64,000 bases of DNA from assembly GCA_007922195.1 (NCBI GenBank), contig ML681998.1, positions 13,748,921 through 13,812,920 of the forward strand, given 5' to 3'. Of the stretch, positions 11,817-23,214 are shown one piece after another. Position 1 is the first letter of the stretch; each line of letters starts with the position of its first letter. The translations under genes and the position numbers were made by a program. The notes under the pieces are model-generated. The model saw only the letters and a list, made by a program, of their open reading frames with translations, made no database searches and was not told the DNA's origin. This DNA is from Podocnemis expansa (taxonomy: Eukaryota; Chordata; Testudines; Podocnemididae).

Positions 11817-13260
11817 AGTTTTTGGGGGTGCCCAGACCTGAGTCACTGACTCCCTATGCCTCCAACAAGAAAGACATGCTTGTGTTTAACTGGATGTCAG
11901 CTCCTTGATACCACCAGTCTGCTAGCCTATGCCTTACAGGGTACCCCAAAGCCCTTTTTGAAGTACTCACCTATAGTGTTCAGCTCTTTATCACTGAACA
12001 CTCTGTTTCCCAAGGGCAAAGCATACACATCAGCCTGAATGGTTCAATTCAGGATCAGGACAGCACCACACAAGTGAGAAATTTATAGTGGAAACAATAA
12101 GTTTATCAAAGATCAGGATTTAAGAAATAGAAAGGATAATGAAAATAAAAAGCTTGTGTACAAGCAAATGCTAACACGATTCATAAAGACTACACTTCAG
12201 CTTCTTTAAAGAAGTTTTCTCACCCCAGATGTCTTTAGAGCATTTCAATTAAACCTGACTGAGATACTGTGTTTATGGTCTGTAGGTGGAAGAGCAAGCG
12301 TCAGATTACTAGAAGCTTCAAGCATTTCTAAAAGTGCAAACATACCTAGCTCTTAGGGGCTAGCATTAGGTCAACTGCTGTTGTGCTGTAGTTGATACGT
12401 ACCTAATTCTTTATCCCCTTGTATCGTAGGGCATGCCCCCACCCCCGGTAGCAGCCCTGCTGAGTCAGTGTGGCACTGTGTGTATTCCTGGCCTCAGTTT
12501 CCCTTATCAGGAAGCCAGTGACTCCACTTCACCTCTCCTGCCACTTGACTTAATACCTTTGGGGGAGGAGGGGCTTTTTATTACAAACCTCATACAAAAG
12601 GATCCATTTAAAAAAAAACAACACATAAGTAAACAAAGAGATGCCTTGTGGCTTTCAGGATTCCTGCCCTCTAAGCTCTGCTCTCGGTCTTTTCACTGTT
12701 ATCTCCTGCATTATGGCAAGAGCTCCCGCCCTTCTCCTGGTGGGAAGTAATTCAAACACCTATTGGCCCAAGACCATGTCTTAGTCTCTGTAGCTTGTCC
12801 ATATGGCAGGAACACTAACTGTCCTCTGGGAGTTCGGTTGCAGTTTGTCTCCTTCATTTGGCCTGGATTAGTTCTCAGGGTTGGGGGGGCGGGATTGGCA
12901 ACCTTCTCCAGCTGGTGTTTGCTTCCTGCAAACTCAGGCCCCTTCATGAGCCTTTTTACTCCCTTAGTTGTCTGCAAGCATTTGCCTCACTATGAGGGAG
13001 GAGATAGCATTTATGCTGTTCCACTTCTCGCAACTTACTCATCCCCAGTTGTTTGGGAGGGAGGGGAACCTTGCCCAGCTTTCTCTGCAAGACTTTTTGC
13101 TCTGCAGCAGAGTTTCCTCCCAAATCCTGCTTACACTCAGGACTGCTTCCTCTCTCCTGGGCTTGTGTGTCTGTAATTGGAGATTTCAGCTCTGAATAAA
13201 CCATGGGAGGTGGACTGGCCATTGGGTAGTACTGTTCTTAAGGAGGAGCTACCCTCTAAC
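11817..13260. mobile_element. Unclassified LTR-like repeat region
   Basis: The stretch is more G+C-rich than its surroundings and has several overlapping short frames on both strands but no recognisable protein. Phrases such as GAAACAATAAGTTTATCAAAG (12094-12114), CTCATACAAAAGGATCC (12588-12604) and an AATAAA at 13195 resemble LTR-type repeats seen in turtle genomes, by memory only. The reading frames at 12433-12750 and 12763-13176 are judged fortuitous. No paired repeat or target-site duplication was found. Confidence 0.3.
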
Positions 13261-14004
13261 CTCTTACTGGAGTTTGATATTTTTTGTCCTTGAGGGATTT
13301 TGTAAATAGTTACCCAATATGTAGCATATATACAATAATAATTAATCAGCATATTCAGTTGTAGCAGGTTCCTGTAGCACAGCTTGCTTTCTCTTCTCAC
13401 CACCATCAGTCTCAATCACTTTCTTATTTCACATCTGGGAAATTTCTGATGTAAACTGTGTTCTGTATGTTGAAGAAATTGACCTCTCAGTGCAGGCTGG
13501 ACAAGTTCATAACCTTTATTAGCTCTGAAATAAGGTGAAATTTCCATAGAAAATATATTTTTTTAATGCAGATTTTGCATTGTTGACTGATATTTGGTTC
13601 ATTGCAGAACAGAAATGTGATGTTGAATTTTAATCCTTCGATTATACTTCAAGCTCTTTACATATCAGAATGCAAAATTTGTTTATGCAGTGCTCAGGGA
13701 TTACATAACATTACATCCTTTTCTACTTACAAATCTAAATAACCTTGCTTCTTGTGGATTTTCATGTAATTAATTTGCAGCTTATAATACAGTTACTTCC
13801 TTTTGTCTTCCCACATGCACTCTTTGTAGTTATTTTTAAAAGAACACATGAGAATTTTGTTTCCTCTAGGTAACCACTTCTTGACCTCCCTAAAAAGATT
13901 TATTTGGGAACGTTCTTTTGTGAGCTCAAAGTAATATTCTGAAAGGATTTGATGTTTCTTGGTCACTCACTGACTGGCTATATTGGATATAGCAATTGAA
14001 GGAT
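13261..14004. other. Intron sequence, no feature recognised
   Basis: AT-rich, no supportable feature. Confidence 0.5.
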
Positions 14005-14393
14005 ACATTATACCAGTGGCTCCCAACCAGTGTGCCAGGGCTCCACGCTCAGCTCAGCCACGTGGGCTGTGCAGGGCTGGGATAAAGCAGGGGGTTAAAG
14101 TAAGTGGAAAGGCAGCAGAACACAGTTCCAGGGACCCCCTATTTTTAGGCAGGCAGCCTTCTGGCCCCCCCCTAAAATTAGAGAGAGGCTCCAGAACATG
14201 GAGTTCCAAGGGGTCCCTCTAAAAGTAGCAGGAGCAGCTGGAACAGAGCTCCCATGTCTTCACCTTAAACCCCGCTCCACCTTAAGCCCAGTCAGCAGAA
14301 AGCTGCGAGAGGCTAGGAGTGTATGAATCTCACCCCTGCAGGGCGGAGCAGCTCCTGTCAGCTAGCCTGCAAACAGCTCAGGTAAGGGCTTGG

Positions 14394-14925
14394 GGGGGGG
14401 GGAGCTGCTGGGGGTTGTGTGGGGTAAGTGTGTGTAAGTAGCAGAGGTGGGTGGGAGTAGTTGTGTAGCAGAGGGTGTTTAGTTGGGGTTGTGGGGTGGC
14501 TATTTGGTTGGGGGTGTGTAGACGGTATAGGGCTAATTCTGGCCCCTGCAGTGATGGGAGGATCCATCGTAGGCAGCAAGGGGCTGGGGGAGGGGGAAAC
14601 AGGACCCACTGATGTGGGAGGGAGCAGCAGTGGGGTGAGGATTTGCCCTGGGTGGCAAGGAGCCTCTGTGGAGAAGGGGGAAGTGGATGCTGCACCATGC
14701 TCTACTCTGCTACCTTCCCACTCCCCAGGTTCCCCTCTGCCCCCTGATAAAGCCGCACTTGTGCTCCCTTCCTCTCTCCTCTTGCCACCCTTGTGCTGTT
14801 CCCCACATGGCTGCCCTTGTCCTCTTTTGCTAGCCCTGCTCTGCTCTGCTCCCCACACTCACTCCTGCCACTGCACATGACTCCTGACCTCCCATGTTTT
14901 GCCACCCCTGCTCTGCTACCCCACA
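14394..14925. repeat. G+C-rich low-complexity filler of the outer hAT
   Basis: Purine-biased on one strand (GGGGGGGGGG at 14391-14402, repeated GTGTGTAAG/GGGTG words), then pyrimidine-biased with repeated CTGCTCCCCACAC and GCCACCCCTGCTCTGCT. Long frames on both strands (14358-14858, 14461-14880) are produced by this composition and encode low-complexity peptide; I do not call them genes. Confidence 0.6.
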
Positions 14926-15489
14926 TCAGGGCTGTCCCTAGGGGGGTGCGGGGCCCTGGGCGAATGTCTCTCTGCGGGGCCCCCACTCACCCCAGCACTG
15001 GGGGGGGCGCTGGCCAGCCCAGGGGAGTGTCTGACAAGGCACATCATTCCCTAACCCCTCTAGGTTCCTGTTGCTGAATATCAGGAGCCAAGAAGCACCA
15101 CAAATAGGAGTAGGAGGGAGGGTGATGGATCATACTGTCCCTGGGACTTCCAGCCCTGCCCCTCCCATGAACTTTGCTGTGATGCTTGCCTTCCCCACAA
15201 TCTTTTGAGTGGCAGCATGAGAGTGGGGAGCAGGGGAGGATAGAGTGGGGTGTCAGAGTAAGAGAAGTGCAGCTGGGTAGCAGGCACCAAGGAAGGCAGC
15301 ACAGCATCTGCAATTTCCCATGCTGTTCCTGCCCTAGGCCAAATGCCTTGACATATGCTGCAGGGCAGAAAATTTAAAAAGGCTCTGACCTGGTCCCAGC
15401 TTACAGGTGCATGTGAATCAGTTGGGGGGAGTTAGGGAACCCACGAGGCAAACAAGTCCATTTTAATCAGGATGGGAAAAGCAAGAAGG

Positions 15490-15569
15490 ATCCACCCAGA
15501 AAGAAAAAGAATAAAATACAAGATGAAAGTCGTGTCTGATCACCAGCCATTTGCAGTGATCACACAGGA
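15490..15569 (+). repeat. Direct repeat B, copy 1
   Basis: GATCCACCCAGAAAGAAAAAG through GTGATCACACAGGA resembles 16478-16562 in order and content. The 14-base core ATCACCAGCCATTT is inverted relative to copy 2. Confidence 0.6.
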
Positions 15570-15765
15570 GCTCTGAGGAAGCAAGACACAGGAAGTTCCA
15601 TAGATTTACTTGAGAGTCAGCAAATACAAAAGATGGGTAAAAAGATGAAAACTTACCCAGTATGTGGTAGAAAGAGCGGGCAACACTAATTGTCACCTAC
15701 TCACCCTGGGATGGATAGGGGGAATTCAAACATCAAGAGATTAATTTAAAACACAGTATAATCTT

Positions 15766-16165
15766 NNNNNNNNNNNNNNNNNNNNNNNNNNNNNNNNNNN
15801 NNNNNNNNNNNNNNNNNNNNNNNNNNNNNNNNNNNNNNNNNNNNNNNNNNNNNNNNNNNNNNNNNNNNNNNNNNNNNNNNNNNNNNNNNNNNNNNNNNNN
15901 NNNNNNNNNNNNNNNNNNNNNNNNNNNNNNNNNNNNNNNNNNNNNNNNNNNNNNNNNNNNNNNNNNNNNNNNNNNNNNNNNNNNNNNNNNNNNNNNNNNN
16001 NNNNNNNNNNNNNNNNNNNNNNNNNNNNNNNNNNNNNNNNNNNNNNNNNNNNNNNNNNNNNNNNNNNNNNNNNNNNNNNNNNNNNNNNNNNNNNNNNNNN
16101 NNNNNNNNNNNNNNNNNNNNNNNNNNNNNNNNNNNNNNNNNNNNNNNNNNNNNNNNNNNNNNNNN
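15766..16165. other. Assembly gap (400 N)
   Basis: Exactly 400 unknown bases; reading frames across it are artefacts. It sits between the two copies of direct repeat B, suggesting that a repeat caused the assembly break. Confidence 1.
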
Positions 16166-16477
16166 CAGATAAAATTAATTGAATGCACCTTTTAAAGCTT
16201 CTGTTAGGCAACACTGTATCTGTTCTTTAATATCAAAACAGAAATAACTCAGTTTAATAGACATTGTAACCAATGTCCAACAAAGCTTGATGTTGTAAAT
16301 TTAGAAATCTATTTTGTATTCTTGATAAAACTTCTTTTAGGTGTATACTCTGGAATTTTATTTAAATGTGTGAACAAGATGTGTGAATGAAGGGTGTGTA
16401 TGATGGAATCAGTCAATACCAGTCTGTCCTGATGAAATGCTAGTACTACCTTAGTGGCTAAGTGATGCAAAGAAGTC

Positions 16478-16562
16478 CCACAAAAGCGAGGGTCCACCCC
16501 AGAAAGAGAAAACAAAGCAAAAGTCATGTCTGTAAATGGCTGGTGATCAATGATCACACAGG
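16478..16562 (+). repeat. Direct repeat B, copy 2
   Basis: GTCCACCCCAGAAAGAGAAAAC through AATGATCACACAGGA parallels 15490-15569, with AAATGGCTGGTGAT where copy 1 has its reverse complement. Confidence 0.6.
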
Positions 16563-17036
16563 ATCCCTGGCCCAGCCTGCCCTCCAGCCTCACCACCTGG
16601 CCGGGGGATGGGGGGGACAGTCCTTGGCCTCATCTGCCTGCCATCCTCTTGCCTGGCCACCAACCCAGCATGACCTGGGACTCAGAGGGGCATGTGTGAC
16701 AGTGTGCACCCTGGGTTATGAGCTACATGACTTTCCTGTTCACTTATACACTGGAATTGTATGACTTGCTGCCAATTGCACCATGCAATGTTTCTGTGTG
16801 GATGCTAATAACCTATTCTACATGATTTCTATGATATGTTTCCTACAACTTCATACATGTGAACAAACATGTAACATGCTTTCTATGGCTCAGGGATAAG
16901 GAAAGAGAGAGAGGTCTCTCCCAGCAGTGTCAGACAGAGACAAAGGTATGCTAATAGAGGTGTCTGTGAAGCGACAAAAGGATCACCTTGGCCATGAAAG
17001 GGAGGGGCTGAGGGGTTTGGAAACAAAGACTGAGAC

Positions 17037-17171
17037 AAGCATCTGATGAAGTGGGATTTTTCTCCCATGAAAGCTCATGTGAAAAATAAATCTTTTAGTC
17101 TTTAAGTGCCACATGACTCTTTTTGTTGTTGTTGTTGTTGGACTAGACTAACATGGCTATCCCTTTGGAAA
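17037..17171 (+). mobile_element. PLE 3' end with terminal tail
   Basis: Reads AAGCATCTGATGAAGTGGG, CTCCCATGAAAGCTCATGTG, TTTTAGTCTTTAAGTGCCAC, a (TTG)n stretch, then GGACTAGACTAACATGGC and TATCCCTTTGGAAA. Colinear with the end of the element at 23684-26049, including its terminal tail. Only the 3' end remains; no coding part. Confidence 0.9.
17039..17080 (+). ncRNA. Hammerhead-ribozyme-like motif in PLE end
   Basis: GCAT, CTGATGA, one extra A, stem GTGGGA/TCCCAT around a 5-6 nt loop, GAAA, GC, TC, ATGT. GCAT can pair with ATGT (one G-U pair). The order of boxes is that of a hammerhead with a minimal stem III. The extra A after the CUGAUGA box is a deviation. Activity is not shown. Confidence 0.45.
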
Positions 17172-17199
17172 TTGAGACCTGGAAGTTTTAAAAGTGTGG

Positions 17200-17860
17200 T
17201 TTTTTTTGTTTTGAGCTGGAACTCTCCATCTTGAAACAACTCCAAGCAAGATATAGGCCCTGCCTGGCCTCAGGTAGAGACTGGCTGTGCAAACATCTAA
17301 CTGCCAAACACCTTGAGCATAAACTTCTTTGGACTATGAGGTTAGTTTAAGTAGAAGTATTAGGTTAGTACGCATATTTTGCCTTTTATTTTCTTGTGGT
17401 CTCTCCTGACTTACTTATACTGTGATTCTGCCATGCTTGGCCATATTCTCACTTAGAATTATAATCTGATCAATAAACTAGTAGTTGTTTTCCCTAAAGC
17501 TGTGTGATCTTTAAAGGGTGTGAGTGAAGGAGGCTGGGCACAATCCTTTTCTTTGTTAAATGGAGGGGCTTGAGTGTGTGGTGTTTGGGAGTGGTTCCCA
17601 ATCTCTGTAGACAGGGGCTCCTGGTGTAGTAACAGGGGCTGGGGGTGCTTGCTGGGGGACCCTCCCTCAAATAGCCAGAGGCATACACCCCCTACCTGGG
17701 ACCGACAGTACTCAAGAGGCTGGAGTGGACGGACTCAGGAGTGAGTGGTCACTTGGCAAAGCGAGATGAATTAGGGTTCAGGAGTGGGAATTGGGAGGTC
17801 ACAGCAGCACACTGAACGGGATCTGGGGAGCAGTCTGTCACAGCATGATCCCTGATCTAC
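17200..17860. mobile_element. Possible LTR remnant inside inner hAT
   Basis: Contains GATCAATAAACTAGTAG (polyadenylation-signal-like AATAAA) followed by GT-rich sequence and a G+C-rich block with CTCAAGAGGCTGGAGTGG, ending near AGCAGTCTGTCACAGCATG. The layout resembles the R/U5 end of an LTR plus downstream leader, but no second LTR or target-site duplication is visible. Confidence 0.3.
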
Positions 17861-18421
17861 CTGCCCCCCACTAGCCCAATGTGAATCGGGGCCCAGAGGG
17901 CATCTTGGATCCCCAGCACCCTTGTCCCCCTCCAGACTCAGGCTCAGGGTCCCACCAGACTCCCCCCAGTACTTACCTGGCTGTGTGTCTCTGGGCTGGT
18001 GCTGGCAGTGTCTGCTGGAGGAGGAAAGGGTTAAACCTTCCTCTCCCCTCCAGCTAACTGCTCAGCTGGATCCAGGGGGAGGGGTGGCAGGTAACCTAGC
18101 ATCTGCAGCCAAAAACATTCAGACTCACTGTAGGAGAGGTGGGGCTTGTGCTGATTCCTGCCATGGGGGGGTGGGGGGTGCGGGCCCCGAGGGGCTCCCA
18201 AAAGCAGTGGCCCTCTTCAAATGTCCCCTTTGACCTACCCTAAGGACGGCTCTGCCGCACATAGCAGCATTTCTGAAACACTGCTATGGTTCATGAATAT
18301 TCATAAGTAATTTAAGTTAATTTGAATATTCATACATTTTTAAATCTTAGTATGCCTCAAAAAATTTGCAGGTATCAAGGTGTGCCATGGCAGAGAAAAG
18401 GTTGGGAAGCACTACATTATA

Positions 18422-19285
18422 CTTGCTCAGATCATTACCACGAAGTAACTTTCACAGCAGCCACCAGGAGAATTGCGTAGCAAAGTGGTGGTTAGAGTGT
18501 TTGTAGGTGCAGGAAACTTTCTTCCAGACAGTGCTTTACCACTAATTGTTACCAGATTGAATTGAATATCTGTGTAAGTACTTGCAGTACAGTCGTTACA
18601 ATGATATCTGAGTGTTCATACATTACAGAGCTGAATTAGTTGCAGACGTTGTATGTGATCTTGCAACCGCAAGTGTTACCACCTTCTGTTTTAAAGGTAA
18701 CAGTTAGGAATTATACCAGAGCTACATGTTTTCCTGCTTAAAAAGCTTCCAGAGAAATGACTGCTACTCTCCAAGTTCAGTGAAGATCCACCTATAGATC
18801 TGCTTGTAGCATGTCATTACAGATGAACAGGGGTCAGTTACTGTGTAACCATCAATTACAAAAGTATGGGTCTGTATTCTGAAGCCCTTTTATTTACTTT
18901 TTGGTTTGGTTTGGTTTGGGTTTTGTTTTTTAAGTACAGCTTATTTCAGCACTGGGATACTGAGATTTCTTTTCTGTGCTACAGTGATTGCTTCCTCAGA
19001 TGTCAAGCATAGCTGGATCTCTGAAGTGTATGTATGCTCCTAGAGCTTAACCCTCGTAGGAGACCTGACAGAATTTGTCTTTAGAGTTTTCAATCAAATC
19101 TTAATCTGTATTTGTGTACTTGATTTTTTTTTGCTCAAAAATTGACCAACTATTCAGATAATTAATTCATAAGTAGTAACGGTTAAGGAGTGTTTCTGGT
19201 ATTTGTGATTCCCCACAGGAAAGGAGGGTATAGACTTTTGTCAATATCGTGAGGCTAATGATGGCTCTTTCAGTATTTTATTTGG
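18422..19285. other. Intron sequence, no feature recognised
   Basis: AT-rich with a (GGTTT)n-like patch at 18900-18925; no gene or element supported. Confidence 0.5.
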
Positions 19286-19456
19286 ATTGATAATGAGTGG
19301 CACTTTAACAGATTTATTTTTCACATGTGAAAAATAAACCTGTTAGTCTTAAAGTACCACACGACTCCTTGGTTTTTTTTTTGTTTTTTGGTTTTTTTGG
19401 GTTTTTTTGCTGGACTAGACTAACACAGCTATCCCTTTGGAAATTGATAATGAGTG
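19286..19456 (+). mobile_element. Minimal palindromic PLE insertion with 14-bp TSD
   Basis: The flanks ATTGATAATGAGTG (19286-19299 and 19443-19456) are identical. Inside, GCACTTTAACAGATTTATTTTTCACATG (19300-19327, the 3' end inverted) meets TGAAAAATAAACCTGTTAGTC (from 19328) at the perfect palindrome CACATGTG. The T/G-rich spacer and tail GGACTAGACTAACACAGC TATCCCTTTGGAAA follow. It is the architecture of the large PLE with everything between the inverted repeats gone. Confidence 0.9.
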
Positions 19457-19634
19457 TCTGTAAAAACTCAGAACCAGGTAACCTGTGCCTTGAGTTTCAG
19501 ATTCAGAATGGCAAATATTTATAAGATGTTTACACTAAGGTGCAGTCATATTGGAAGAAAAAACCGCATCATTTTGGGGGTAGCAATAGGGTATTGTTAG
19601 TCCGCATGATAAATGTTCCACATGCTGATCAGGG

Positions 19635-19844
19635 CAGTGGTTCTCAACCATTTGTCTGCTGTTGCACACCTTGACACCTTTAATTATTCTGAGATACACC
19701 TCATATAGTCTCCAAATGAACTCAAGAATTTTCACGACCCAGTGCAGAACCCTGAGAAGTTTTATCAAAGAATTACTTGGTACACTTGCTCAGGCCTGAC
19801 AGCACAGTCATGTGCCATGGCACACTGGTTGGGAAATGTTGCTG
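19635..19844. mobile_element. hAT-Charlie-like MITE
   Basis: Left end CAGTGGTTCTCAACC, right end GTGCCATGGCACACTGGTTGGG-like sequence followed by AAATGTTGCTG. The right part shares words with 14013-18413 and 47267-47455. No clear 8-bp duplication. Non-coding. Confidence 0.7.
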
Positions 19845-20914
19845 TAGAGTGACTATCCTATACGTTCACTGGTCTTTCCACATACATCAGTAGGATGTTA
19901 TTTATTGCAGTTTTTGAATTTTTAAATTTGATTTATATTTTCAGTTATGAACCAAGTGAGGTTTCTAAATATAAAAGCAACAAAAAATCCTTTAACAGAT
20001 CCTGGGGTTGTAGTCCTCTTAAGGATAATGAATGAGTAACAGACAGGTGGTAACAGTAGTTCCAGGGTTTTATTTCTGTCACCTAATTTCCTGCATCCTT
20101 TCCCATGGATTCTAAATTTAACTAATACTGTGTAACTGAAATGGATGTTACTGATACTCAGTAGTACATGGTATGTTTATTTAGTAATGCCTTCAGATCT
20201 TAAATGCTTTCTCAGGACTGTTTTCCACATCTACTAAAAAGAGGAGGTAGGTCCATCTGAACTATAAGCTACTCTAGGAACAGCAAAACTAGATTTCACT
20301 TCAGTCTTTCGGCTAGGTTTTTCCATTTTGTGCATTAGTGTCCAAGCACCAGCTATACTGAAGTGAATGTAGTTTTGTCTTCAATTCTTAATATGCTCTG
20401 TTATCAGGACTTTTGTCACGTGTTGCTCACAGAATCTATTAGTGCCTAGCCAACATCACTATATTATATCTTAAGATACCTAGCAGACAGTTGACAACCT
20501 AGTAAAAGTTTGTGTTACTCTGCTCTTCAGCCTATTTCATGGATAGAAGTGGAGGAGGAGGATGGCTTATCCAGTGTTACATTTTATCTGCCAGAATTTT
20601 AGTTGAGTCTGACCTCTCATCATATGATGTCATAGCTCCTTTGGGAGCTAGCTGTCCTGGGCTTTGGCATAATTTCAATACAAGTCCTATGACTTGGCTA
20701 GAACCCTGACATCTGCTTCTTAGTATTAACGCATTTAAAGGAAAACGGCCTCTGTTTTGCTCCATCCAGTGATGTGGAAGTGCACAGAGTAAGGAGCTTT
20801 TCTTATGAAGGATAAACTGTGTGAAAATTATATCATAATTCAAATATGCTTGCTTTTTTACTAAAATCTGTCACAAGAAACAGTTTGTCAAAATAAAAGA
20901 CAAATAATAAGTAA
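19845..20914. other. Intron sequence, no feature recognised
   Basis: Unique AT-rich sequence; no supported feature. Confidence 0.5.
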
Positions 20915-20924
20915 GCCTTTAGGT

Positions 20925-21400
20925 CTGGAGCAGATGCCCTGGCAATGGCAGCAAAGGAGTGGGACAGAGAGGGGTCATCAAGTGCTATCCCTAAAAATAG
21001 AATCCAAGAGTCTAGACTTCTTCAGGCGCAAAGTTTATTTGACAAGCAGCCTCCATGTATGTGTTGGTTCTGCCACAGAAAGTACCATTTTAACCTGTGA
21101 CTCATTGGCCAAATTTTAAGAACTCTATGCTGCAGGAGTTGAGGCAGCAATTCACTGCCCTTCTGGTCCTCCCACCAGGCGGCTCTGGATGTGGTTGACT
21201 CAGCAGTCACCATGAGGTGCTGTTCATGACTTGAATCATCACGCCACCCTCACAAGGTGCTGCAGTCTGTCCAGAAGAAGCCCCCCCCCCCCCCAAGGAC
21301 CTCTCCCTCCTGCTCTCCAAACAGATGGACTTCAAGCTTTATGGCCTCAAGGATTCAAGGGCCATAGTTTGCTTCCTGGTTCTTTACATATCTTGTGTCT
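20925..21400 (+). pseudogene. DIRS gag-like remnant
   Basis: Conceptual translation in shifting frames gives a stretch like RRKVYLTSS, a segment like AALDVVDSAV (near 21180-21212), and near 21340-21365 a phrase like LKDSRAI, in the order I recall for the capsid-like protein of reptile DIRS elements. A C-run (21281-21294) and several stops interrupt it. No function is likely. Confidence 0.5.
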
Positions 21401-21847
21401 GCTGGAAGCATTTTAGGCCCCAGCAGCTTCCCAGTTTCATTGCACCTCACAGGCAGGAGTCTTAAAAAAGAGAAGGGAAGGGCTATAAACAATGCCAGTC
21501 CCTTCTTCTGCCTCAGCTTCCCTGTTGGGCTCACATGGATACCCTGGCAGGACCAGGTAGGCCTTTTGAAGGTGCTTGTGAGGATGGTATGCCAGTCTTG
21601 ACTCCAGATCCATCCCACTTTTGTTTTTGGAGTATCTGTTGTCCTTTAGCCCAGCATGGTCATATATAGCATTGGCCCATTGGGTTTCATCACTGTAATT
21701 GTCAGTTTTACCATTCAGTTATACCATCCACCCTTCTCTCTCCCTGCTTATCCTTTTCATGGACCTTTCTCATTAGCAGTTTCTTATCCAAGAGATGCAT
21801 ACCCTTCTACATGTGAGGGTTATAAAGGGAGGTTCTTCAAGACTTGA

Positions 21848-21868
21848 GAGAGAGAGAGAGAGAGAGGG
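21848..21868. repeat. (GA)n microsatellite
   Basis: About ten GA repeats, inside the DIRS remnant. Confidence 0.9.
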
Positions 21869-22094
21869 GATTATGCCAAATATTTCCTAAATGTGAAATC
21901 CAAAGAGTCTACAGCCCCTTCTACATCTGCATTCCCTCAGCAAATATCTCAAGGAACTTAAGTTTCACATGGTCTCCTTGGCCTGCACCATCCCCTTCCT
22001 GAATCCAGGAAACTAGCACACCACTTCAATTTTAAAGGATTCTTATTTCCACATTGTTTTGGTATGCTTTTGAACTTCTCAGCAGCTGCCTCAC

Positions 22095-23200
22095 TTGTGC
22101 TCCCACTTCCCTGGACTTGATTTCACAAGACCATGGCTGATTGCTTTGTGCAAGCCTTATCTCCCTGCGCCTGACAGAATGGTTGCTGAATGGCTAAACC
22201 CTGAAGAGCAGGCCTGCTTGGAACAGATCTGGCAATTCTTGCTAGGCAGCAGAAAGCTTTCCACCAGGGCTACCTAAGTGGAAAGGTTTTACTTGTTGGG
22301 CCCTTGGAGGGGATCTGCCTGCATCCTGATCTTCTCTGTCAGTCTATGCTGAACTATCTGCATCACTTAAAACATCAAGATCTGGGGGTCTCATCTGTTA
22401 AAGGTAAGCTGGTAGCCACCTAAACCTTGCACACTCCAGGAAGGGAGATCACTGTTCTGAAAGATGATGGTCAGGTTTCTTCAGGGCCTGGAGAGAACTG
22501 TTCTCAGGTCCGTGACCTCGTGCTCCCGTGGAACTTAAACCTGGTCCTGTTGAGGCTCATGGGACCTCCCTACGAGCCCCTAGCATCGTGCATCACTCTG
22601 CTTCTCTCGTGGAAGATTATCTTCTGGGTGGTGATCACCTCAGCCAGAAGGTCTGAGATCAAAACCCTTCATAGAGTATTTTTCAAGGGGAAGATCTAGC
22701 TGTGCCCCATCTGGCCTTCCTACCAAAGGTAGTGTTGCAGTTCCACAACAGACATTTTCTTCCTGTTTTCTTTCCTAAATCTCACAAGACAACTGAAGAA
22801 CATTGACTCCATACATTGAATGTTAAGTGAGCTGTTGCCTTTTACGTTGAGAGGACTAAACCCTTACGCAGATCTGCACAACTCTTTGTAGCAGTAGCAG
22901 AAAGAATGAGAGCTATTAATGTCATCAAAAAACTTCATCATGGATAGGCATCTTTATCCAGGCTCACCATGAGCTGGCGAAGGCTCTGCCTCTAACCGTC
23001 ATGACCACTCATTCCACAAAAGCCTGGTCTTTTGTCAACAGCATTCCTCATGCAAGTACCAGTTTAGGACATCTGCAGAGCTGTAACGTAGTCACTGGTT
23101 CATACCTTCATATTCTATTATGCGATCACATGATCATTCCAGTTTTGGAACAGCAGTGTTGCAGTCAGCCTGTCCACGAACTCCAAACCCATCTCAAGTA
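22095..23200 (+). pseudogene. DIRS tyrosine recombinase, broken
   Basis: The first block (22095-22277) reads RMVAEWLNPEEQACLEQ and GSRKLSTRAT, resembling the N-terminal core-binding part of DIRS recombinases. A second block (22520-22700) reads LMGPPYEPLASC and VVITSARRSE, where SARR contains the expected first catalytic Arg region. A third block (near 22995-23040) reads MTTHSTKAWSF, corresponding to the HxxR-type motif, here with Lys where Arg is expected. Frameshifts and stops separate the blocks, so the enzyme is dead. Confidence 0.65.
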
Positions 23201-23214
23201 GTATTGCTTGGGGA

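Larger units (their letters stand above)
14927..18254. mobile_element. hAT element nested in 14013-18413 (inner element, nest 1)
   Basis: Left end CAGGGCTGTCCCTAGGGGG and right end CCCTAAGGACGGCTCTG are inverted repeats. The flanks CCCCACAT (14919-14926) and CCGCACAT (18255-18262) form a 7-of-8 target-site duplication. GGGGCCC-rich subterminal sequence is present at both ends. The interior holds a scaffold gap, a repeated segment, a PLE end and an LTR-like block, so its real element length is far shorter than 3.3 kb. Confidence 0.8.
14013..18413. mobile_element. hAT element split by later insertions (outer element, nest 1)
   Basis: Starts CCAGTGGCTCCCAACC and ends GGTTGGGAAGCACTAC, a clear terminal inverted repeat. 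It is flanked by the 8-bp target-site duplication ACATTATA at 14005-14012 and 18414-18421. The span is 4.4 kb because another hAT (14927-18254) was inserted into it. The right part, with GTGTGCCATGGCAGAGAAAA, matches the ends of the elements at 47267-47455 and 19635-19844. No transposase. Confidence 0.85.

Noticed and set aside
12433..13222. Cluster of 88-137 codon frames, both strands
   Set aside because: No recognisable domain; overlapping frames on both strands suggest G+C composition of a repeat.
14358..14986. Overlapping 94-166 codon frames on both strands
   Set aside because: Low-complexity Pro/Ser/His/Leu or Gly-rich peptides caused by strand-biased filler of a hAT element; no domain, no splice sites.
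15733..16214. 151-157 codon frames on the - strand
   Set aside because: They run through the 400-N gap and contain almost no real sequence.
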